Shown: positions 8,299 to 16,795, numbered from the stretch's first letter. The stretch is DNA of 64,000 bases from Myxococcus stipitatus (GCF_021412625.1 NZ_JAKCFI010000003.1:124001-188000); one strand, 5' to 3'. The notes: generated from the sequence alone by a model not told the origin. Numbers and translations are program-made.

Positions 8299-10458
8299 AT
8301 GCGTGCGCGGAGGAAGGCTGGCGCGGCGGTGGCGGCGTGCGCGCTGCTCGCCGGGGGCTCACTGGCGGTGGCGCGAGGACTGGCGGACGAGACGCCCGCT
8401 CCGGCGCCCGCCTCGGCGGACGCGGACAAGGAGAAGGCCGCCGCGCCGGTGGCGCTGTACGACGGGGGGCTCGGCGCCGGCTGGGTCGACATCGGGTGGG
8501 CGCCGCGCGAGCTGCCCCGGGGCGCGCCGGCGCGCATGCGGCTGTTCAACTACGGCGGCTGGATTCTCTACCGGCCCAAGCTCGCGGGCTCGTTCGGCGC
8601 GCTGTCGTTCCGCTTCAGCGCGCCGGAGTCCTACGGCGAGTTCCTGGAGGTGCGGCTGGACGCGCAGGGCGCGGTGTCCTTCCCGCGCATCCCCGTGACG
8701 GCCGACCTGCAGGTCCGCAAGGACGGCGAGTGGACGGAGGTGCTCATCCCCATGGAGCAGCTCAACCCGCGCGGCGAGGCGTTCGACCGCGTGGTGCTGC
8801 GCGCGTCCAAGGACGTGGGGCGCGACTGGGTGTTGTTCGACAAGGTGTCGCTGGTGCCCATGCCGCCGGAGCTGGCCGCCGCGCTCGCCGCGGGCGGGGG
8901 CCGCACGGGCCGAGGCAGCGGGCGCGAGACGCCGATGACCATCGACTGCACCGCGCCCGGCCACCGCATCAGCCCGCTCATCTACGGCATCGCGATGGAC
9001 GGCCTGCGCGAGAAGAAGGACAAGCACCAGTACCAGCTGGGCGCCACCACGCGCCGCTGGGGCGGCAACCCCACGTCCCGCTACAACTGGAAGCTGGGCG
9101 GCGCGTGGAACACGGCCAATGACTGGTTCTTCCAGAACGTGGACATCGGCCTGAGCTACACGGACTTCCTCGACGCCAACGCGAAGCACGGCATGCAGTC
9201 CGCGGTGACGGTGCCGCTGCTCGGCTGGGTGGCGAAGGACACGACGTCCGTGGGCTTCCCGGTGTCGCGCTTCGGGCCGCAGAAGGGACAGGACCGGGAC
9301 GCGGGCAATGGCATGACGCGGGATGGGACGCCGCTCAAGCCGCTGCACCCGTCGCAGACCAGCACCGAGGCCCCTCCCGAGTTCGTCGCCGAGTGGGTCC
9401 GCGCCATCCGCGCGCGGGACAAGGCCCGGGGCGGCGAGCGCGGCGTGCTCATGTACATCCTGGACAACGAGCCCATGCTGTGGAGCTCGACGCACCGGGA
9501 TGTGTTCCCGGAGCCGCTCGGGTACGACGGGCTGCTGGCGCGCACGATTGCGTACGGGACGGTGGTGCGGAAGGAGGACCCGGAGGCGCTCATCGCGGGT
9601 CCCGCCGAGTGGGGCTGGACGAACTTCCTGTGGTCCGCGGCGGACTTCGCGCCGGGCAAGGCGCCGCACTCGGACCGGCGCGCGCATGGCGACGTTCCGC
9701 TGCTCCCCTGGTACCTGCGGCAGCTGCGCGAGCACGAGAAGAAGACGGGCGTGCGGCTGCTCGACGTGGTGGACGTGCACTTCTACCCGCAGACCAACGT
9801 GGGCGTGGGGCTGGAGGGCAACACCGACCCGGAGACGAACGCGCGGCGCATCCGCTCCACGCGCGCGCTGTGGGACCCCACGTACAAGGACGAGTCCTGG
9901 ATTGGCGAGCCGGTGCGGCTGCTGCCACGGCTGCGCGAGTGGATCGCCCAGAACTACCCGGGCCGGCGCATCTCCATTGGCGAGTACAACTTCGGCGCCT
10001 TCGGGCACATGAGCGGCGGACTGGCGCAGGCGGAGGCGTTGGGGCGCTTCGCGCAGGAGGACCTCTACTCCGCCTACTTCTGGCAGTACCCGACGAACGG
10101 CAGCCCGGTGTTCTGGGCGTTCCGCGCGTTCAGGGACTTCGACGGGCGCGGCGGGCGCTTCCAGGACTACTGGGTGCCGGCGAAGGCGCGGGAGGGCACC
10201 AGCGTGTTCGCCTCGCGCGACGAGTCGGGGAAGAAGCTGGTGGCGGTGTTGCTGAACTTCGACCCGGACCAGGCGGCCCAGGCGAAGGTCGAGTTGAAGG
10301 GGTGTGGGACGCTCGAGGGCGTGCGCGTGCTGGGGTACTCGGGCGCGCCGGGTGGGTTCCTCGAGCAGACGCCCGGACCGAAGACTGCGGGGACGCTGAC
10401 GCAGCGGCTGCCGCCCTACTCCATGACAGTGCTTGATTTGACGGTGAAGAAGCCATGA
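8299..10458 (+). CDS. epsB: secreted glycoside hydrolase family 44-like protein (EpsB-like)
   Basis: 719 residues. The Sec-type signal is MRARRKAGAAVAACALLAGG followed by a cleavable Ala-rich stretch. Residues about 45-200 form a beta-sandwich domain. Residues about 215-600 are a TIM barrel matching GH44: DNEPMLW places the acid/base at Glu391 and GEYNFGAFG the nucleophile at Glu562. The C-terminal beta domain (VFASRDESGKKLVAVLLNFD) is typical for the family. It should cleave beta-1,4-glucan or mannan-type chains outside the cytoplasm, possibly trimming the exopolysaccharide. Start ATG 8299 is chosen because GGAGG (8286-8290) lies 8 nt upstream; an in-frame ATG at 8284 would add five residues. 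Stop overlaps epsA by ATGA. Confidence 0.86.
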   Translation: MRARRKAGAAVAACALLAGGSLAVARGLADETPAPAPASADADKEKAAAPVALYDGGLGAGWVDIGWAPRELPRGAPARMRLFNYGGWILYRPKLAGSFGALSFRFSAPESYGEFLEVRLDAQGAVSFPRIPVTADLQVRKDGEWTEVLIPMEQLNPRGEAFDRVVLRASKDVGRDWVLFDKVSLVPMPPELAAALAAGGGRTGRGSGRETPMTIDCTAPGHRISPLIYGIAMDGLREKKDKHQYQLGATTRRWGGNPTSRYNWKLGGAWNTANDWFFQNVDIGLSYTDFLDANAKHGMQSAVTVPLLGWVAKDTTSVGFPVSRFGPQKGQDRDAGNGMTRDGTPLKPLHPSQTSTEAPPEFVAEWVRAIRARDKARGGERGVLMYILDNEPMLWSSTHRDVFPEPLGYDGLLARTIAYGTVVRKEDPEALIAGPAEWGWTNFLWSAADFAPGKAPHSDRRAHGDVPLLPWYLRQLREHEKKTGVRLLDVVDVHFYPQTNVGVGLEGNTDPETNARRIRSTRALWDPTYKDESWIGEPVRLLPRLREWIAQNYPGRRISIGEYNFGAFGHMSGGLAQAEALGRFAQEDLYSAYFWQYPTNGSPVFWAFRAFRDFDGRGGRFQDYWVPAKAREGTSVFASRDESGKKLVAVLLNFDPDQAAQAKVELKGCGTLEGVRVLGYSGAPGGFLEQTPGPKTAGTLTQRLPPYSMTVLDLTVKKP

Positions 10459-11264
10459 GCGCCGCGACTCCGCAGACCTCCTCGTCGTCGTTCTCCACCA
10501 GCCGTCCGCGCCTGCGCATCGGCCAGCTCGCCATCGACCAGCTCTCCTTCGAGCAGGCCGTGCATGAGATTGGCCGCCTGGTGGACTCGCGTCAGGGCGG
10601 GTACGTGTTCACGGCCAACGTGGACCACGTGGTGCTGGCCGAGGACCACGCGGCGTTCCGCGAGGCGTATTCGGGCGCGGCGATTTCGGTGGTGGATGGG
10701 ATGCCCATCGTCTGGGCGTCGCGGGCGCTGGACGTGCCGTTGCCCGAGCGCATCGCGGGCTCGGATTTGATTCTCCCGCTGATGAAGCTGGGGGCGGAGC
10801 GCAAGTGGCGCGTGTACCTGCTCGGCGCGGGGCCCGGGGTGGCGGAGAAGGTGGGGCGCATCGTGTCGGAGCGGTACGGCGTGGAGGTGGTGGGCTGGGA
10901 CTCGCCCATGGTGCGCACGGACGGGGGGGACGCGCAGAACGACCCCATCGTCGCGCGCATCCGCGAGAAGGACCCGCACCTGCTGCTCGTCGCGCTCGGG
11001 AGCCCGAAGCAGGAGGTGTGGATTTCGCAGGTGTCCGCGAAGCTGGGGCCCACGGTGGCGATCGGGATTGGCGCGGGGCTCGACTTCATCGCCGGCACGG
11101 TGAAGCGCGCGCCGCGGTGGATCGCCAACGCGGGCTTCGAGTGGCTCTACCGGCTGGTGAACGAGCCCAAGCGCCTGTGGCGCCGGTACATCCTGAACGA
11201 CTCGCGCTTCGCCTCGATTCTCGCGCGCGAGTTCTGGCAGCGCACGGGCGGCAAGGGCGGGTAG
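10455..11264 (+). CDS. epsA: WecG/TagA/CpsF-family glycosyltransferase (EpsA-like)
   Basis: 269 residues, GT26 fold. Family hallmarks: VFTANVDHVVLAEDHAAF, ISVVDGMPIVWASRAL (the conserved D-G-xP loop), YLLGAGPGVAEKVG, and LLVALGSPKQEVWI, then VAIGIGAGLDFIAGTVKRAP. The C-terminus (FEWLYRLVNEPKRLWRRY) is the membrane-associating tail shared with TagA and WecG. These enzymes transfer ManNAcA, ManNAc or another sugar onto a polyprenyl-linked acceptor at the inner membrane. It is the last gene of the operon, coupled by ATGA with the GH44 gene. No clear terminator follows, only an 82-bp gap to the convergent small gene. Confidence 0.9.
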   Translation: MSAATPQTSSSSFSTSRPRLRIGQLAIDQLSFEQAVHEIGRLVDSRQGGYVFTANVDHVVLAEDHAAFREAYSGAAISVVDGMPIVWASRALDVPLPERIAGSDLILPLMKLGAERKWRVYLLGAGPGVAEKVGRIVSERYGVEVVGWDSPMVRTDGGDAQNDPIVARIREKDPHLLLVALGSPKQEVWISQVSAKLGPTVAIGIGAGLDFIAGTVKRAPRWIANAGFEWLYRLVNEPKRLWRRYILNDSRFASILAREFWQRTGGKGG

Positions 11265-11346
11265 GCGGAGGACGGGGGCTCAGCAAGCCCTCGCCGTGCC
11301 CCATCTGGGGGCCCAGGCAGGATGGGGTGGCGCGAGCGTTTACGCT

Positions 11347-11598
11347 TCAATGGTCCGGAAAGGTGTTGCAACCACACTCGCAAACACGGCCCTCCACGGT
11401 CGCTCCGAGGGCGCGCAGTTCGGCGATGAGCGACCTCGTATCCTCTCGTGAGAGGTTCTGGGCTGCCGTCATCGGTGGCGATCTGACGAGGGCCAACACC
11501 TGATTGGGGGCCGCGCCGAGGAGGGGCCGTATTCTGGCGGCAACCTGAAGGTAATTCGGGCCGGCATCAATCAACCGGACTTCAAAACTCATGGTCAT
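11347..11598 (-). CDS. small protein with ribosomal L7/L12 C-terminal-like fold
   Basis: 83 residues. The segment LALVRSPPMTAAQNLSREDT followed by SLIAELRALGATVEGR follows the beta-alpha-alpha-beta pattern of the L7/L12 C-terminal domain (compare the K-x-x-x-x-x-GA-x-V-E ending). A CECGC cluster follows it. It is too short to be L12 itself and lacks the N-terminal dimer domain. Similar stand-alone ClpS/L12-like proteins occur in bacteria without a known function. ATG at 11598 with AAAGGG 6 nt upstream. It is convergent with epsA and immediately downstream of an IS66 relic, so it may have been left by a mobile element boundary. Fold assignment is by eye only. Confidence 0.55.
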   Translation of the reverse strand: MTMSFEVRLIDAGPNYLQVAARIRPLLGAAPNQVLALVRSPPMTAAQNLSREDTRSLIAELRALGATVEGRVCECGCNTFPDH

Positions 11599-11647
11599 GC
11601 GCTACCCTTTCAGGGTGCCAAGGGCGCAGGAACTTCGTATCTCCGAA

Positions 11648-11985
11648 TCACCGCGCCGCGACGTCGTGCGGCAGCGGAACAGCTTGCCCGCCCAAGGCCG
11701 CGAGCGTCGCCATGCGCAAGTAGGCCTTCGGCTCGACGCTGCACAGCTTGGCGGACTCCAGCAGGGAGTATAAGAGGGCGGCCACCTCGGTGCCCCTGCG
11801 CGAGCGGCTCCCGTAATGATTCTTCCTCCCGAGGACGACGCCCCGCAGCGCGCGCTCCACGCCATTCGTGTCGAGGGGAATGCGCCCGTCTTCGAGGAAG
11901 CGGGTAAGGCCGGGCCACAGGCCCCGCATGTAGGCGACGGCCTTACCGAGGGCGGACTCGGGCAACGCGGGCACCTCGCGCGCCC
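11648..11985 (-). pseudogene. IS66-family transposase (TnpC) 3' fragment
   Basis: About 110 residues match the C-terminal end of IS66 TnpC: SALGKAVAYMRGLWPGLTRF, then FLEDGRIPLDTNGVERALRG, VVLGRKNHYGS and YSLLESAKLCSVEPKAYLR. The catalytic Glu region (xxNxVER) is retained, but everything upstream of about 11985 is absent and replaced by unrelated sequence, so this is a 5'-truncated remnant of roughly one fifth of the usual 500-residue protein. No inverted ends or target duplication can be seen. It separates the eps block from the lipoprotein/OMP group. Confidence 0.8.
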
Positions 11986-12105
11986 AAAAACCAATGGATC
12001 ACCCTGGGCACCTGTCTGCCGCGTCGCCCACGGCCTCCCTTCCGGAACGCATCGCCCCAATGCGATACCGGCAGCTTGCAGCTCCTGCGTGACTAGGTGC
12101 TGACC

Positions 12106-12618
12106 ATGACGAAGGCCTTGATGTTGGTGGCTGGCATCGCTGTGTTGAATGGCTGCGCCACTTCCACCACGAAATGGAAGGGTGACGTTGTCTGGCCCGA
12201 TGAACAGTCGACCAGAACCGACATCACACCTACCGAAGCGGGCGCGGCGCTCGCCGCGGCTGGAGCCATCCGCGAAGTGGTACGCACCAACCCCTTCCCA
12301 AATCTGTTCGAGGGTTGTTCGAGTCCAGAACAGGGCCTGGATGTCTCCGTCTTCAAGGGCCCGACGCAGGGGCTGTACTTCGTGACCGTGGAGCAACGCT
12401 TCCATCGCTGTGGCGGACCCAGCGGACGCGTCCTCGATTGGTGGGAGGTGTACGCGGTGACGTCACAGGGCGACGTGGTCGCCAAGGCACCGCCCCCTAC
12501 ACACGAGCCCGTACCAGCCCCAGTGCCAGTTGTAAGAGAGCCCTCCACCCTCGAGAGCCCTTCATCGGAAGGCGGCTCTCCATCACCACCGAAGCAGGCG
12601 CTTCCGTACAGCACGTGA
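12106..12618 (+). CDS. putative outer-membrane lipoprotein
   Basis: 170 residues. The signal MTKALMLVAGIAVLNGC has a lipobox (VLNGC) and Cys17. The globular part (residues 20-125) has WKGDVVWPDEQ and several paired Cys (FEGCSS, RFHRCGG), then VEQRFHRCGGPSGRVLDWWEVYAV, suggesting a small disulfide-stabilised domain. The tail is a Pro-rich linker (PPPTHEPVPAPVPVV). No family recognised; similar short lipoproteins are common in Myxococcus. Start ATG 12106 (AGGTG upstream); a GTG at 12097 is in frame. It lies 120 bp past the IS66 remnant, which reads the other way. Confidence 0.6.
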   Translation: MTKALMLVAGIAVLNGCATSTTKWKGDVVWPDEQSTRTDITPTEAGAALAAAGAIREVVRTNPFPNLFEGCSSPEQGLDVSVFKGPTQGLYFVTVEQRFHRCGGPSGRVLDWWEVYAVTSQGDVVAKAPPPTHEPVPAPVPVVREPSTLESPSSEGGSPSPPKQALPYST

Positions 12619-12630
12619 GGCCGCCTCGAC

Positions 12631-12662
12631 GCACCTTGCCTGGATTCAGGATACCCAGCGGA
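12631..12662. repeat. 32-bp copy of the 3' end of the downstream FAD-oxidase gene
   Basis: Positions 12631-12662 match 13684-13715 with two mismatches. The latter is the 3' end of the glcD-like gene and encodes PLGILNPGKV; the copy also reads PLGILNPGKV on the minus strand. Nothing else of that gene is visible nearby, so this is either a tiny leftover of a former paralogue or a copied recombination footprint. Confidence 0.6.
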
Positions 12663-12838
12663 GCACGAGGCGTTTGTGCCTCCAACGCATCAGCCGCATC
12701 AGCCGGCGCGTAGGTTCGCCCTTCCTCGCAAACCCAGGCGCGACAACAGGGGCACGGCGAGGTCACACTCCGCCAGCAGTCGGAACGAGTGGACGACGCA
12801 CACACGAAACCCCATCGATGCCCTATGCCGGGAGCGAG

Positions 12839-12871
12839 GCGCCACGGTGTGACGCCTCTACACCGTGGCGC
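12839..12871 (-). terminator. hairpin downstream of the beta-barrel gene
   Basis: A 12-bp perfect stem (GCGCCACGGTGT pairing with ACACCGTGGCGC) with a 9-nt loop lies 7 nt past the stop of the minus-strand OMP gene. There is no T-run, as is common for myxobacterial terminators, so intrinsic termination is likely but not certain. Confidence 0.6.
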
Positions 12872-12877
12872 GCGGGC

Positions 12878-13564
12878 CTACAGTCGGACCTGGAGCCGCA
12901 CTCCTGGCTGGAACCAGAAGTGCAAGGTCGTCTCTTCGACGCTCCCAGAGAAGATGTCCTGGCCATTCAGTCGCAACGCAGACCAGAAATACATCCCCAC
13001 GGCCCCCGAGAAATAGGGGCCGACCCTCACCCTGTCGGAGAGCACGAGGTCGAGGCCCGCCTGGAGGTTCAGGAGTTCGAGGCCGGACTCGGTCACGACG
13101 GACTTCCCGACATGGCTCTCGGACGTCGTCCGCAACCGCTCGTAGCCCACGCCCGCCCCCACCCAGGGAGACCAGAGGGTCGCCGCGGGGAAGTGGTAGC
13201 TGAAACCCACCCCCAACCTCAGGACCCCACCTCGGCAGTCCTCGTCCGTGCAGAGGGACGAATACCGACCCACGCCGTACTGTCCCTGGAGTTCCACCGC
13301 GAGGTTGGGCGTGAAGAAATAGGAGAGGTCCACCTGGGGCGCGATGACACCATCGATGCGACCCGCCATCGGAATATCCATCCGAGCGTCGCCGCGAGGA
13401 TGGCCGTACGAGAGCCGCGCCCCCACGGCGAAGCCAGTGGCCTCGGGTGAGGCGTCAGGGGGCGAGGTCTCCTGCGCGGCGGCTGGCAGCGCCAGGAGCG
13501 CGACCAGCGGAAGCAGGAAATGGAAGGACTGGAGACGCCGGGGATTCAGGAGGAACTCGGGCAT
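12878..13564 (-). CDS. outer-membrane beta-barrel protein (OmpA/opacity-like)
   Basis: 228 residues. Signal peptide: FHFLLPLVALLALPAAAQ with an AAAQ cleavage site. The mature part alternates hydrophobic residues in short strands (YFFTPNLAVELQGQYGVGRY, LRLGVGFSYHFPAATLWSPW, GAGVGYERL) and ends in a strand with an aromatic-rich tail (LHFWFQPGVRLQVRL), as in 8-stranded opacity-type porins. One Cys pair (SLCTDEDCRGG) lies in an external loop. Located in the outer membrane; substrate or role unknown. The start ATG 13564 is taken because GGGA lies 5 nt upstream; the frame is open to 13609. It is followed by the hairpin at 12839-12871. Confidence 0.75.
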   Translation of the reverse strand: MPEFLLNPRRLQSFHFLLPLVALLALPAAAQETSPPDASPEATGFAVGARLSYGHPRGDARMDIPMAGRIDGVIAPQVDLSYFFTPNLAVELQGQYGVGRYSSLCTDEDCRGGVLRLGVGFSYHFPAATLWSPWVGAGVGYERLRTTSESHVGKSVVTESGLELLNLQAGLDLVLSDRVRVGPYFSGAVGMYFWSALRLNGQDIFSGSVEETTLHFWFQPGVRLQVRL

Positions 13565-13678
13565 GGATTCCCGCTGCAAGGTGAAGCGCCCCCGACCAGG
13601 CGCTCGCATCTCAGCCGATTACACAGCCATGCGCAAGAGATGAGTGAGGCTTTGAAAGCGCCCTCGCCAGAGGCTGGC

Positions 13679-15055
13679 TCAGAGCACCTTGCCCGGATTC
13701 AGGATGCCCAGCGGATCCAGCGCGCTCTTGATACTCCGATGCAACCGCATCCCTTCTTCACCAAGCTGACTCGTCATGAAGGGCTGCTTCAGCGCCCCCA
13801 CCCCGTGCTCGCCGGTAATCGTCCCGCCCAGCTCCAGCGCCGCGTGCAGGATGTCGTCGAAGGCCGCCTGCGCCTTCACTCGCGCCACCGCGTCGCTCCG
13901 GTCGAAGACCACCGTGGGGTGCATGTTCCCATCCCCCGCGTGACCGAACGTCCCCACCAGCACACCCCGCTCCGCCGCGATGCGCTCCACCGCCTCCAGC
14001 AACTCCGGGATGCGTGACAGCGGCACGCCCACGTCGTCCAGCAACGTCGCCCCCTGCTTCTCCAGCGCCGGATACGCCAACCGCCGCGCCGTGAGCAGCA
14101 ACTCCCCCTCCGCCTCGTCCCCCGTGTGCGTGACGAACGTCGCTCCCGCCGCCTCGCACGCCGCCGCCATTGCTTCGATCTCCGCCACGCCCTGCTCGCC
14201 CCCCGCGTCCGAGCGCGCCAGCAGGAACGCCGCCGCGTCCACGTCCAACCCCAGCGGCTTGTACGCCTCCACCGCCCGACACGTCGCCCGGTCCATCAGC
14301 TCCAGCATCGACGGCCGCGTGCGCGCCATGATGTCCGTCACCGCCACACCCGCTCCCGCCAACGTCGGGAACGTCGCCACCAATGTCGTCGCCTTCGGCG
14401 GTCGGGGCCGCAGCTTCAACGTCGCCTCGGTGATGACCCCCAGCGTCCCCTCCGAGCCCACGAACAACCGCGTCAGGTCATAGCCCGCCACGTTCTTCAC
14501 CGTGCGCCCGCCCGTCCGCACCACCGACCCATCCGCGAGCACCACCTCCAACCCCAACACCGCGTCCCCCGTGACGCCGTACTTCACGCAGCACAACCCA
14601 CCCGCGTTCGTCGCCAGGTTGCCGCCCAGGCTCGAGAACTCCCAGCTCGCCGGATCCGGCGCGTACCAGAGCCCCTTCTCCGCCACCGCCGCCTTCAGCT
14701 CCGCGTTCAACACCCCGGGCTGCACCACCGCCAACATCCCCCGCGCGTCCACCTCCAACACGCGGTTCATCCGCATCAGCGACAACACGAGGCAGCCCTC
14801 CACCGCGTTCGCCCCACCCGACAACCCCGAGCCCGCTCCTCGCGGCACCACCGGAATCCGTCGCGCCGAGGCAATGCGCAACACCGCCCGCACGTCCTCC
14901 GTCGACGTCGCTCGCACCAGCGCCAACGGTCGCCCCGACGCCGCCCACTCGGCCTGGTCCCTCCGGTGCGCCTCCAACACGTCCCCGTCCGTGACGAGCG
15001 CCCCCTCCGGCAACACCGCCGCCAGCTCCCGCAACACCTCGTCCGTCGCGCTCAT
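13679..15055 (-). CDS. FAD-linked 2-hydroxyacid oxidase, GlcD/D-lactate dehydrogenase type
   Basis: 458 residues. The N-terminal PCMH-type FAD domain shows VVPRGAGSGLSGGANAVEGC (residues about 70-90), WEFSSLGGNLATNAGGLCCV and GRTVKNVAGYDLTRLFVGSE. The C-terminal FAD-oxidase domain has GTFGHAGDGNMHPTVVFD (metal/substrate His residues) and TITGEHGVGALKQPFM. Members oxidise glycolate or D-lactate at the cytoplasmic membrane and pass electrons to quinone, often with GlcE/GlcF subunits, which are absent here. It is the third gene of a unit with a FadR-type regulator, suggesting control by its hydroxyacid substrate. ATG 15055 overlaps the upstream small gene by ATGA, with GGGAGG upstream. Confidence 0.86.
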   Translation of the reverse strand: MSATDEVLRELAAVLPEGALVTDGDVLEAHRRDQAEWAASGRPLALVRATSTEDVRAVLRIASARRIPVVPRGAGSGLSGGANAVEGCLVLSLMRMNRVLEVDARGMLAVVQPGVLNAELKAAVAEKGLWYAPDPASWEFSSLGGNLATNAGGLCCVKYGVTGDAVLGLEVVLADGSVVRTGGRTVKNVAGYDLTRLFVGSEGTLGVITEATLKLRPRPPKATTLVATFPTLAGAGVAVTDIMARTRPSMLELMDRATCRAVEAYKPLGLDVDAAAFLLARSDAGGEQGVAEIEAMAAACEAAGATFVTHTGDEAEGELLLTARRLAYPALEKQGATLLDDVGVPLSRIPELLEAVERIAAERGVLVGTFGHAGDGNMHPTVVFDRSDAVARVKAQAAFDDILHAALELGGTITGEHGVGALKQPFMTSQLGEEGMRLHRSIKSALDPLGILNPGKVL

Positions 15056-15393
15056 CTCGGCTCCCTCCCCCACGGCACCTCGCGGTCCCGGATCCGTTCC
15101 CGGGTGGCCACGACCGTCGGGCTGCTCCCTCGCCGCCCACCCTTCACCCGTCCACGACGCACCGGGGCCCGGCCCAAGGTCCGACCGCCGTGCCCCCGCT
15201 CATCCGCGTCCGTCTCGACATCGCTATTCCGGGCCACGTCCGACAACGCCTCCGCCACCCACGCCCGTGTCACCACGCTCGCCGAAGCGTCTTCGGCCCG
15301 CGGACCAGCAGCTCCCTCCCCAGAAGCCATCTCTGACTCGCACTCGCGGCAAGCCGCGTTCACCACATCGTCTTCAGGGCGTTGGCCGTCCAT
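15052..15393 (-). CDS. small acidic/Cys-containing protein in the oxidase operon
   Basis: 113 residues, family not recognised. It starts MDGQRPEDDVVNAACRECES, with a CxxC pair that could bind metal or a cluster, and continues as low-complexity Ala/Arg/Glu. Support for a real gene: ATG 15393 has GAGG 6 nt upstream, it begins 28 bp after the regulator stop (15422), and its TGA (15052-15054) overlaps the ATG of the oxidase (ATGA), so the 366-bp gap between the two larger genes is filled. Against: composition is weakly protein-like in the C-terminal half. Confidence 0.45.
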   Translation of the reverse strand: MDGQRPEDDVVNAACRECESEMASGEGAAGPRAEDASASVVTRAWVAEALSDVARNSDVETDADERGHGGRTLGRAPVRRGRVKGGRRGSSPTVVATRERIRDREVPWGREPR

Positions 15394-15421
15394 CCCTTCC
15401 CTCACGCTCTCGCCGCGCGAC

Positions 15422-16141
15422 TCACCGCCGCTCCGCCGCGTCCGGCGTCACGGTTCCCTCGTAGAAGCCCTGGATGTGCTCGCGCAGCCGCTGGGACACG
15501 CCCTCCGCGTCGCCTCGCTCCACCGCGTCCAGCAGCGCCGCGTGCTCGTCGGCCAACCGCCGCAACATCCCCGGACCCGCCGCGCGCAAGGACTCCAGCA
15601 GGTGCCTCGCCATCGCGTCGCGCACCGCCAGCATCACCAGGTGCATCGCCCGGTTGCCGGACGCCGCCACCAGCTCGATGTGGAAGCGCACGTCCGCCTC
15701 GTGGAACGCCTCCACCGTCACGTCCGGCCGGCACATCTCCTCCAGCGCCCGCCTCGCCGCGTCCAATAGCCCCGGCGCACCCCGCCTCGCCGCCCGCTCC
15801 AGCGCCGCGGACTCCAGCACGCATCGCAGCTCCACCAGGTCCTCCAGCGACGCCAACCGCAGCCGCACCACGTGCGTCAGCGCCTCGCTCAGCAGGCCGC
15901 TCGCAGCCCGGGCCACCAACGCCTTGCCCTTCCCCTCCACCAGCCCCTGCGCCTGCAACGCCCGCAGCGCCTCCCGGATGGAGGCCCGACTCACCCCGAA
16001 CTGCACCGCCAGCTCCCGCTCCGGCGGCAACGCGTCCCCTGGAGGCAGGCCGCCGCTCAGGATGGCCTCGCGGATCCGCTCCGCCACCTGGAGATACAAG
16101 GGGTTACGAACCACCGCCTGGAAGGGTCGAGCCGAAACCAT
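15422..16141 (-). CDS. FadR-family (GntR) transcriptional regulator
   Basis: 239 residues. The N-terminal winged helix reads YLQVAERIREAILSGGLPPG then LPPERELAVQFGVSRASIRE and ALRALQAQGLVEGKGKALVA. The C-terminal FCD domain is all-helical, with the metal/ligand residues ELRCVLESAALERAARR and HEADVRFHIELVAASGN (Asp and His), plus HAALLDAVERGD. It resembles LldR/GlcC/PdhR regulators, which sense hydroxy- or keto-acids, matching the oxidase two genes downstream. ATG 16141 is chosen over upstream in-frame codons because the palindrome at 16168-16178 then sits in the leader. Likely autoregulated. Confidence 0.85.
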   Translation of the reverse strand: MVSARPFQAVVRNPLYLQVAERIREAILSGGLPPGDALPPERELAVQFGVSRASIREALRALQAQGLVEGKGKALVARAASGLLSEALTHVVRLRLASLEDLVELRCVLESAALERAARRGAPGLLDAARRALEEMCRPDVTVEAFHEADVRFHIELVAASGNRAMHLVMLAVRDAMARHLLESLRAAGPGMLRRLADEHAALLDAVERGDAEGVSQRLREHIQGFYEGTVTPDAAERR

Positions 16142-16167
16142 GGTCGACAGACTACCTGATTGACTGA

Positions 16168-16178
16168 TGGTCAGACCA
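16168..16178. promoter_or_regulatory. FadR-family operator palindrome
   Basis: TGGTCAGACCA is a perfect interrupted palindrome matching the TNGTNNNACNA consensus of FadR-subfamily GntR regulators. It lies 27 bp upstream of the regulator start and 54 bp upstream of the divergent DJ-1 gene, so it could control both directions. Confidence 0.65.
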
Positions 16179-16231
16179 GAGGTGACGATAGCCGGGCTGT
16201 CGATAGAGACCCCATTGGGAGGCAACCGACC

Positions 16232-16795
16232 ATGGCGAAAATCCTGATCCTAGCGGGCGATGCGGCCGAGTCCCTGGAGGTGATGTACCCGTACCAGCGA
16301 CTCCTCGAGGAGGGTTACGAGGTCCACATCGCCGCGCCGTCGAAGAAGAAGCTCCAGTTCGTGGTGCACGACTTCGTCGACGGCTTCGACACCTATACGG
16401 AGAAGCCCGGCTACACGTGGCCGGCGGACCTCGCCTTCTCCGAGGTGAAGCCCTCCGACTACGTCGCGCTCGTCGTCCCCGGCGGCCGCGCCCCGGAATA
16501 CATCCGCAACGACGCCGACTGTCAGCGCATCGTCCGGCACTTCTTCGACAAGAACCAACCCGTCGCCCACATCTGCCACGGCCCCCTGCTGCTCACCGCC
16601 GCGGGCGTCCTCAAGGGCCGCAAGAGCGCCGCCTACCCCGCCCTGAAGCTCGACGTACAGGGCTCCGGCGCGGAGTTCGTCGACTCCTCCGCCGTCGTCG
16701 ACGGGCAGATGGTCTCCGCCCGCGCCTGGCCCGACCATCCGGCGTGGATGCGCGAGTTCATGAAGATCCTCCGCGCCAAGGCCCCCGCGACCTGA
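16232..16795 (+). CDS. DJ-1/PfpI family protein (protease/deglycase-like)
   Basis: 187 residues, cytoplasmic. The family fold is clear: KILILAGDAAESLEVMYPYQ (with the conserved Glu), ALVVPGGRAPEYIRN and the nucleophile elbow AHICHGPLLL, Cys115. The C-terminus has SARAWPDHPAWMREFM, like plant/archaeal PfpI members. Such proteins are hexameric or dimeric glyoxalase/deglycase or chaperone-like stress enzymes; which one cannot be told here. GGGAGG lies 9 nt before ATG 16232. It is divergent from the FadR-type regulator and shares its operator region, so it may belong to the same regulon. Confidence 0.87.
   Translation: MAKILILAGDAAESLEVMYPYQRLLEEGYEVHIAAPSKKKLQFVVHDFVDGFDTYTEKPGYTWPADLAFSEVKPSDYVALVVPGGRAPEYIRNDADCQRIVRHFFDKNQPVAHICHGPLLLTAAGVLKGRKSAAYPALKLDVQGSGAEFVDSSAVVDGQMVSARAWPDHPAWMREFMKILRAKAPAT

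Noticed and set aside
12497..12805. Minus-strand frame with PLGILNPGKV as a gene
   Set aside because: Only the 32-bp copied segment resembles the oxidase; the rest has no similarity or start signal.
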